Assembly (NCBI GenBank): GCA_947462495.1
Contig: CANHOY010000055.1
Location: forward strand, 1-9,073
Source of the DNA: Bacteroidota bacterium
GTDB lineage: Bacteria > Bacteroidota > Bacteroidia > Chitinophagales > Chitinophagaceae
DNA: 9,073 nt
Direction: 5' to 3'
Shown: piece after piece, positions 5,004-9,073 of the stretch
Position numbering within the stretch: position 1 is the stretch's first letter
Layout: each line of letters starts with the position of its first letter
Translations under genes and position numbers: made by a program
Notes under the pieces: model-generated
The model's database searches: none
What the model was told of the DNA's origin: nothing
What the model saw: only the letters and a program-made list of their open reading frames with translations

Positions 5004-7271
5004 ATGGCTTTTGATATCGAAATGATCAAAAAAGTGTATGCTGAAATGCCAGCAAAAGTAGAAGCGGCGCGTAAATTATTAGGACGTCCCTTAAGTTTAT
5101 CAGAGAAAATTTTATTCTCGCATTTACATAGCGATCAAAAATTAGAAAGCTTTGAAAGAGGTGGTTCTTATGTAGATTTTGGACCAGACCGTGTAGCCAT
5201 GCAAGATGCTACCGCTCAAATGGCACTTTTGCAATTTATGCAAGCAGGTCGTCCAAAAGTAGCCGTGCCTAGTACGGTGCATTGCGATCACTTAATTTCT
5301 GCTAAAGTAGAAGCCAAACAAGATTTAAAAGTAGCTACTGCTGATAGTAAAGAAGTATATGATTTCTTAGCTTCTGTATCTAATAAATACGGATTGGGCT
5401 TTTGGAAACCAGGCGCAGGAATCATTCACCAAGTAGTATTAGAAAACTATGCTTTCCCTGGAGGCTTAATGATAGGTACCGATTCTCATACAGTGAATGC
5501 AGGCGGTTTAGGTATGATTGCGATTGGTGTTGGTGGAGCAGATGCCTGCGATGTCATGGCTGGCTTACCATGGGAATTAAAATGGCCTAAATTAATAGGT
5601 ATCAAATTAACTGGAAAATTAAATGGATGGACTGCCCCTAAAGATGTTATTTTAAAAGTAGCAGGTATCTTAACCGTAAAAGGTGGAACTGGTGCCATTG
5701 TAGAATATTTTGGAGAAGGTGCAACAAGTATGAGTTGTACAGGTAAAGGAACTATTTGTAATATGGGTGCTGAAATTGGAGCAACCACTTCTACATTCGG
5801 ATACGATGCTAGCATGAGTCGATATTTACAATCTACCGGAAGAGCAGATGTAGCTATTTTAGCAGATGCCGTAGCAGCCCATTTAACAGCAGACCCAGAA
5901 GTGTATGCAGCACCTGAAAAATATTTTGATGAAGTAATTGAAATTGATTTGAATACTTTAGAGCCTCATTTGAATGGACCTTTCACTCCAGACTTAGCAA
6001 CACCAATATCAAAGATGAAAGAAGTAGCTGCCGCCAACGGATGGCCTACTAAAATTGAAGTGGGTTTAATTGGAAGTTGTACCAATTCCTCTTATGAAGA
6101 TATTAGTAGAGCAGTCAGTTTAGCTAAACAAGTTTCAGAAAAAGGATTGACGATGAAATCAGAATATTTAATTACGCCAGGCTCTGAGCAAGTAAGATAT
6201 ACCATTGAAAGAGATGGTTTCTTAGATGTATTTAGCCAAATTGGTGCGAAAGTATTTGCCAATGCTTGTGGACCTTGTATTGGAATGTGGGAGCGTGTAG
6301 GTGCAGAGAAAAAAGAAAAAAATACCATCGTACATTCATTCAATAGAAATTTTGCAAAACGTGCCGATGGCAATCCCAATACTTTTGCTTTTGTGGGTTC
6401 CCCCGAACTCATTACTGCTTTAGCCATTGCTGGTGATTTAAATTTTAATCCGCTAACAGATACCTTAACCAATAACAAAGGAGAGCAAGTAAAACTAGAT
6501 GCTCCCACAGGACATGAATTGCCAGTGAAAGGTTTTGCGGTGGAAGATGCAGGGTATCAAGCACCTGCAGAAGATGGTTCTAAAGTAACCATTGCAGTTG
6601 ACCCAAGTTCTAAGCGCTTACAATTATTAGATCCATTTGCTGCATGGGAAGGAACCGATTTAAAATCATTGAAATTATTAATCAAAGCAAAAGGAAAATG
6701 TACCACTGATCATATTTCTATGGCTGGCCCTTGGTTAAAATTTCGTGGGCATTTAGACAATATTTCTAATAATTTATTGATTGGCGCCGTGAACTTCTTT
6801 AATGAGAAAACAGACAATGTGAAAAGCCAATTAAATGGTAATTACGATACAGTGCCCAATACACAAAGAGCTTACAAAGCTGCTGGAGTTGGTACGATTG
6901 TAGTGGGTGATGAGAACTATGGAGAAGGATCTTCACGTGAACATGCTGCTATGGAGCCTCGACATTTAGGGGTACGTGTGGTATTAACTAAATCCTTTGC
7001 ACGTATTCACGAAACCAACTTGAAAAAGCAAGGTATGTTGGCATTAACTTTTGCAGATAAAACAGATTACGATAAAATTGCTGAAGATGATACTATTGAT
7101 ATCAATGGATTAACCCAATTTACTGCTGGTCAGCCATTAACTTTAGTGTTGACACATAAAGACGGAAGCGTTGATACCATCAAAGCCAACCATACTTACA
7201 ACCAACAACAAATTGAGTGGTTTAAAGCAGGTGGTGCATTAAATATCATCAGAAAACAAGTTGCCAGTTAA
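5004..7271 (+). CDS. Aconitate hydratase (mitochondrial-type aconitase)
   Basis: Aconitase interconverts citrate and isocitrate through cis-aconitate in the TCA cycle, using a [4Fe-4S] cluster. The 755-residue length and sequence resemble the mitochondrial-type bacterial aconitases more than the roughly 890-residue AcnA or the AcnB type. Conserved blocks are DRVAMQDATAQMALLQF (62-78), PSTVHCDHLI (89-98), TDSHT (159-163), GSCTNSSYEDISRA (357-370) and ACGPCIGMW (421-429). Cluster ligands are C359, C422 and C425. SFNRNFAKRADGN (445-457) holds R448 and R453, KFRGHL (579-584) holds R581, and GDENYGEGSSREHAAMEPRH (635-654) holds the catalytic serine S643; these match bovine R447, R452, R580 and S642 with an offset of one. 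The ATG at 5004 was chosen over an in-frame TTG at 4971 that belongs to a promoter element. An intrinsic terminator follows 22 nt after the stop. It appears monocistronic. Confidence 0.95.
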   Translation: MAFDIEMIKKVYAEMPAKVEAARKLLGRPLSLSEKILFSHLHSDQKLESFERGGSYVDFGPDRVAMQDATAQMALLQFMQAGRPKVAVPSTVHCDHLISAKVEAKQDLKVATADSKEVYDFLASVSNKYGLGFWKPGAGIIHQVVLENYAFPGGLMIGTDSHTVNAGGLGMIAIGVGGADACDVMAGLPWELKWPKLIGIKLTGKLNGWTAPKDVILKVAGILTVKGGTGAIVEYFGEGATSMSCTGKGTICNMGAEIGATTSTFGYDASMSRYLQSTGRADVAILADAVAAHLTADPEVYAAPEKYFDEVIEIDLNTLEPHLNGPFTPDLATPISKMKEVAAANGWPTKIEVGLIGSCTNSSYEDISRAVSLAKQVSEKGLTMKSEYLITPGSEQVRYTIERDGFLDVFSQIGAKVFANACGPCIGMWERVGAEKKEKNTIVHSFNRNFAKRADGNPNTFAFVGSPELITALAIAGDLNFNPLTDTLTNNKGEQVKLDAPTGHELPVKGFAVEDAGYQAPAEDGSKVTIAVDPSSKRLQLLDPFAAWEGTDLKSLKLLIKAKGKCTTDHISMAGPWLKFRGHLDNISNNLLIGAVNFFNEKTDNVKSQLNGNYDTVPNTQRAYKAAGVGTIVVGDENYGEGSSREHAAMEPRHLGVRVVLTKSFARIHETNLKKQGMLALTFADKTDYDKIAEDDTIDINGLTQFTAGQPLTLVLTHKDGSVDTIKANHTYNQQQIEWFKAGGALNIIRKQVAS

Positions 7272-7293
7272 TCAAATGGCTTTAATGAAATTC

Positions 7294-7327
7294 AAAATCC
7301 CTCTAAATACTTAGGGGGATTTTTTTT
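7294..7327 (+). terminator. Strong intrinsic terminator after aconitase
   Basis: A 12-13 bp stem pairs AAAATCCCTCTAA (7294-7306) with TTAGGGGGATTTT (7311-7323) around the loop ATAC. The stem has one G-U wobble (7302 with 7315). The T-run 7320-7327 follows the G-rich arm, and the outer A-T pairs use its first bases. The mirrored A-run is only four bases long, so the signal is best oriented rightward. The structure ends 11 nt before the ATG of the next gene. Confidence 0.85.
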
Positions 7328-7338
7328 ACCTTTAATAC

Positions 7339-8379
7339 ATGATAAATACAGCACTTGTTTCTTTTGGCATGAGCGGAAAACTTTTTCATGCTCCCTTTAT
7401 AGAAACTAACCCACATTATAAATTAGTGGGCAGTTGGGAAAGAAGTCAAAAAAATATACAAGCCATTTATCCAAATACAAAATCATTTGAAAGCTATGAA
7501 GAAATATTAAATGACCCTAGTATTCATTTAGTAATAGTGAATAGTCCTAATGATACACATTACGATTATACAAAACGTGCATTATTAGCGGGTAAACATG
7601 TTGTTACGGAGAAAGCTTTTACCGTAACCGTAAAAGAAGGGGAAGAATTAGATGCTTTAGCACAAAAATTAAATTTAAAACTAGCTGTTTATCAAAATCG
7701 TAGATATGATGCAGATTTTTTAACCTTACAAAAATTAATTGCTGAAGATAAAATTGGAGAATTTTTAGACATTCAAATTTCATTTGAAAGATATAGAACT
7801 ACACTTAGTGCCAAACTGCACAAGGAAACCAATACCCCTGGTTCAGGTGTATTATTTGATTTAGGACCTCATTTAGTAGACCAAGCTTTAATGTTATCAG
7901 GTATGCCCAAGGCTGTTTTCGCCGATATAAGAACTACCAGAAAAGTGGGTAAAGTGGATGATTATTTTACCTTACTCCTCTATTACCCTACTCATCAAAT
8001 TTTATTAACCAGTGGAATGGTTTTTATGCAACAGCTTCCTGCCTATAAAGTGTATGGCACGAAGGGCTGTTATATTAAAGAAAGAGCCGATGTGCAAGAA
8101 GATGATTTAATGGCTGGTAAAAAAACAAATACCCCTCTTTGGGGTGTAGAGCCCAAAGAAAAATGGGGTGTATTAAGCACTGATACAGATGGAAAAATAA
8201 GTTCTGAAAGCATCCCTAGCCTAGCTGGTAATTATGGAATATTTTATGAGAAAATGGCATATGCCATTAACCATAACGACGCTGTCCCCACTTCAGCAAA
8301 AGAAGGTACAGCCATTATAAAAGTGTTAGAAGCAGCAAGAAAAAGCAACGCAGAAAAAAAAGTAATAACACTTGAATAG
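7339..8379 (+). CDS. Gfo/Idh/MocA-family NAD(P)-dependent oxidoreductase
   Basis: This is a 346-residue cytoplasmic dehydrogenase of the Gfo/Idh/MocA family, which oxidises sugars, inositols and related polyols. The N-terminal Rossmann fold (about 1-118) starts SFGMSGKLFHAPF (8-20), the subgroup form with an FHAP motif as in E. coli YdgJ; the first loop residue is Ser where many members have Gly. VNSPNDTHYDYTKRALLAGK (67-86) and VTEKAFTV (89-96) follow. The catalytic lysine K92 is kept, but the usual EKP motif reads EKA. The C-terminal domain has QNRRYDADF (119-127) and DLGPHLVDQAL (174-184), whose H178 and D181 match the family's catalytic G-x-H-x-x-D motif. The substrate cannot be inferred. 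The start lies 11 nt after the aconitase terminator, and an AlkD-like gene follows after 38 nt. Confidence 0.88.
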   Translation: MINTALVSFGMSGKLFHAPFIETNPHYKLVGSWERSQKNIQAIYPNTKSFESYEEILNDPSIHLVIVNSPNDTHYDYTKRALLAGKHVVTEKAFTVTVKEGEELDALAQKLNLKLAVYQNRRYDADFLTLQKLIAEDKIGEFLDIQISFERYRTTLSAKLHKETNTPGSGVLFDLGPHLVDQALMLSGMPKAVFADIRTTRKVGKVDDYFTLLLYYPTHQILLTSGMVFMQQLPAYKVYGTKGCYIKERADVQEDDLMAGKKTNTPLWGVEPKEKWGVLSTDTDGKISSESIPSLAGNYGIFYEKMAYAINHNDAVPTSAKEGTAIIKVLEAARKSNAEKKVITLE

Positions 8380-8417
8380 TTTTTATTTCATTGATTACTG
8401 GTTTAAATCTTTTTAAT

Positions 8418-9073
8418 ATGGTGCACCCTTATGTAAAAAAAATAAGTACTGTATTTACTGCCCATAAAAATGCAAGTAAAGCGAAGGGGGCCAAGGCCTA
8501 TATGTTAAATCAATTTGAGTTTTTTGGTATAGCCACCCCTTTAAGACGATCTATTAGTAAGGATTTTTACAAATCTCATCCCATAAAAAATCATACCGAA
8601 TTAAGTTTAATAATTAAGGGATGTTTTGCTGAACCAGAAAGAGAAATGCATTATTTCGCAATAGAACTATTAGGCTACCATAAAAAATTATGGTCAAAGC
8701 AAACCATTCCACTCATTGAGTGGATAATCACCCACAATAGTTGGTGGGATTCTGTAGATAGCACAAATTCCCATGTAATTGGTAAATTTTTTATCCAATT
8801 TCCAACACATATTGATACCTATACCTACAAATGGAATCGATCTAAGAATAAGTGGTTACAAAGAATGAGTATTTTATTCCAATTAATGTATAAGGAGAAA
8901 ACCAATACCACTCTTCTAGCAAACTATATTGAACACTGCCAGCTGGAAGATGATTTTTTTATACGAAAGGCCATTGGCTGGGCCTTGCGAGGGTATGCAT
9001 ATACCAATGCAAAGTGGGTCAAAGAATTTATAAAAGCACATCCACATCTTTCCAACTTATCGAAACGCGAAGC
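8418..9073 (+). CDS. AlkD-like DNA alkylation repair glycosylase (3' end missing)
   Basis: The frame from ATG 8418 is open to the window edge, giving 218 complete codons. It belongs to the DNA_alkylation family of HEAT-like repeat glycosylases (AlkC/AlkD), which remove 3- and 7-alkylpurines in base excision repair without flipping the base. Motifs in order are NQFEFFGIATPLRRSI (31-46), EREMHYFAIELL (74-85), HNSWWDSVDST (106-116), NKWLQRMSILFQ (144-155) and FFIRKAIGWALRGYAYTN (180-197), ending LSNLSKRE at the edge. W110, D114, R149 and W188 line up with Bacillus cereus AlkD W109, D113, R148 and W187 at a constant offset of one, so the active site appears intact. Family members are about 230-240 residues, so little is missing. 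An in-frame TTG at 8391 is a less likely start. It may be co-transcribed with the oxidoreductase 38 nt upstream. Confidence 0.88.
   Translation, partial: MVHPYVKKISTVFTAHKNASKAKGAKAYMLNQFEFFGIATPLRRSISKDFYKSHPIKNHTELSLIIKGCFAEPEREMHYFAIELLGYHKKLWSKQTIPLIEWIITHNSWWDSVDSTNSHVIGKFFIQFPTHIDTYTYKWNRSKNKWLQRMSILFQLMYKEKTNTTLLANYIEHCQLEDDFFIRKAIGWALRGYAYTNAKWVKEFIKAHPHLSNLSKRE

Noticed and set aside
5486..5815. Long antisense frames within aconitase, for example 5486-5815 and 6092-6508 on the minus strand
   Set aside because: They lie wholly opposite strongly conserved aconitase sequence, have no promoter or recognisable domain, and read as low-complexity shadows.
6932..6941. TTCACGTGAA palindrome resembling the core of a parS site, inside aconitase
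   Set aside because: Only the central ten bases fit; the flanks do not match the 16-bp parS consensus. The bases encode the invariant Ser-Ser-Arg-Glu-His stretch of the aconitase active site, which explains the sequence.

Overview
The window looks like an ordinary chromosomal stretch of a low-GC, Gram-negative Bacteroidota bacterium, most likely family Chitinophagaceae (inference). The reasons are a DUF5683-type protein with its characteristic Pro-Gly-x-Gly-Gln and Tyr-Asn-Lys-x-Tyr-Trp-Lys motifs, starts mostly without Shine-Dalgarno sequences, TAnnTTTG promoter elements of the Bacteroidota sigma factor, and a Kdo-8-phosphate synthase, which implies lipopolysaccharide. No mobile element, tRNA, rRNA, CRISPR array or recognisable defence system is visible.

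Layout. Positions 1-156 hold what may be a divergent promoter region, with a possible leftward gene running off the left edge. From 157 to 4538 six rightward genes lie 2-35 nt apart and probably form one transcription unit: parA, parB, a DUF5683 membrane protein, dapB, an Rrf2-family regulator and kdsA. They join chromosome partitioning with envelope building: DapB makes the precursor of diaminopimelate and lysine, and KdsA makes the Kdo precursor of LPS. Directly after the kdsA stop codon there is a perfect hairpin and 4.4 copies of a 24-nt tandem repeat. A small leftward PspC-domain gene (4661-4879) converges on the repeat. A divergent promoter region (4880-5003) follows.

The right half holds aconitase (5004-7271, TCA cycle, all cluster ligands present), a strong intrinsic terminator, a Gfo/Idh/MocA oxidoreductase starting only 11 nt after that terminator, and the 5' part of an AlkD-like DNA alkylation repair glycosylase that runs off the right edge.

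Several starts were chosen inside longer open frames. For parA and aconitase the in-frame upstream TTG codons are the last bases of TAnnTTTG promoter elements, so the downstream ATG codons are preferred. For kdsA the upstream TTG lies inside the preceding gene.

I did not find an exciting new system. The best leads are the tandem repeat behind kdsA, which stays open in frame past the kdsA stop, the terminator abutting the oxidoreductase start, and the altered GHAR-type motif in ParB.
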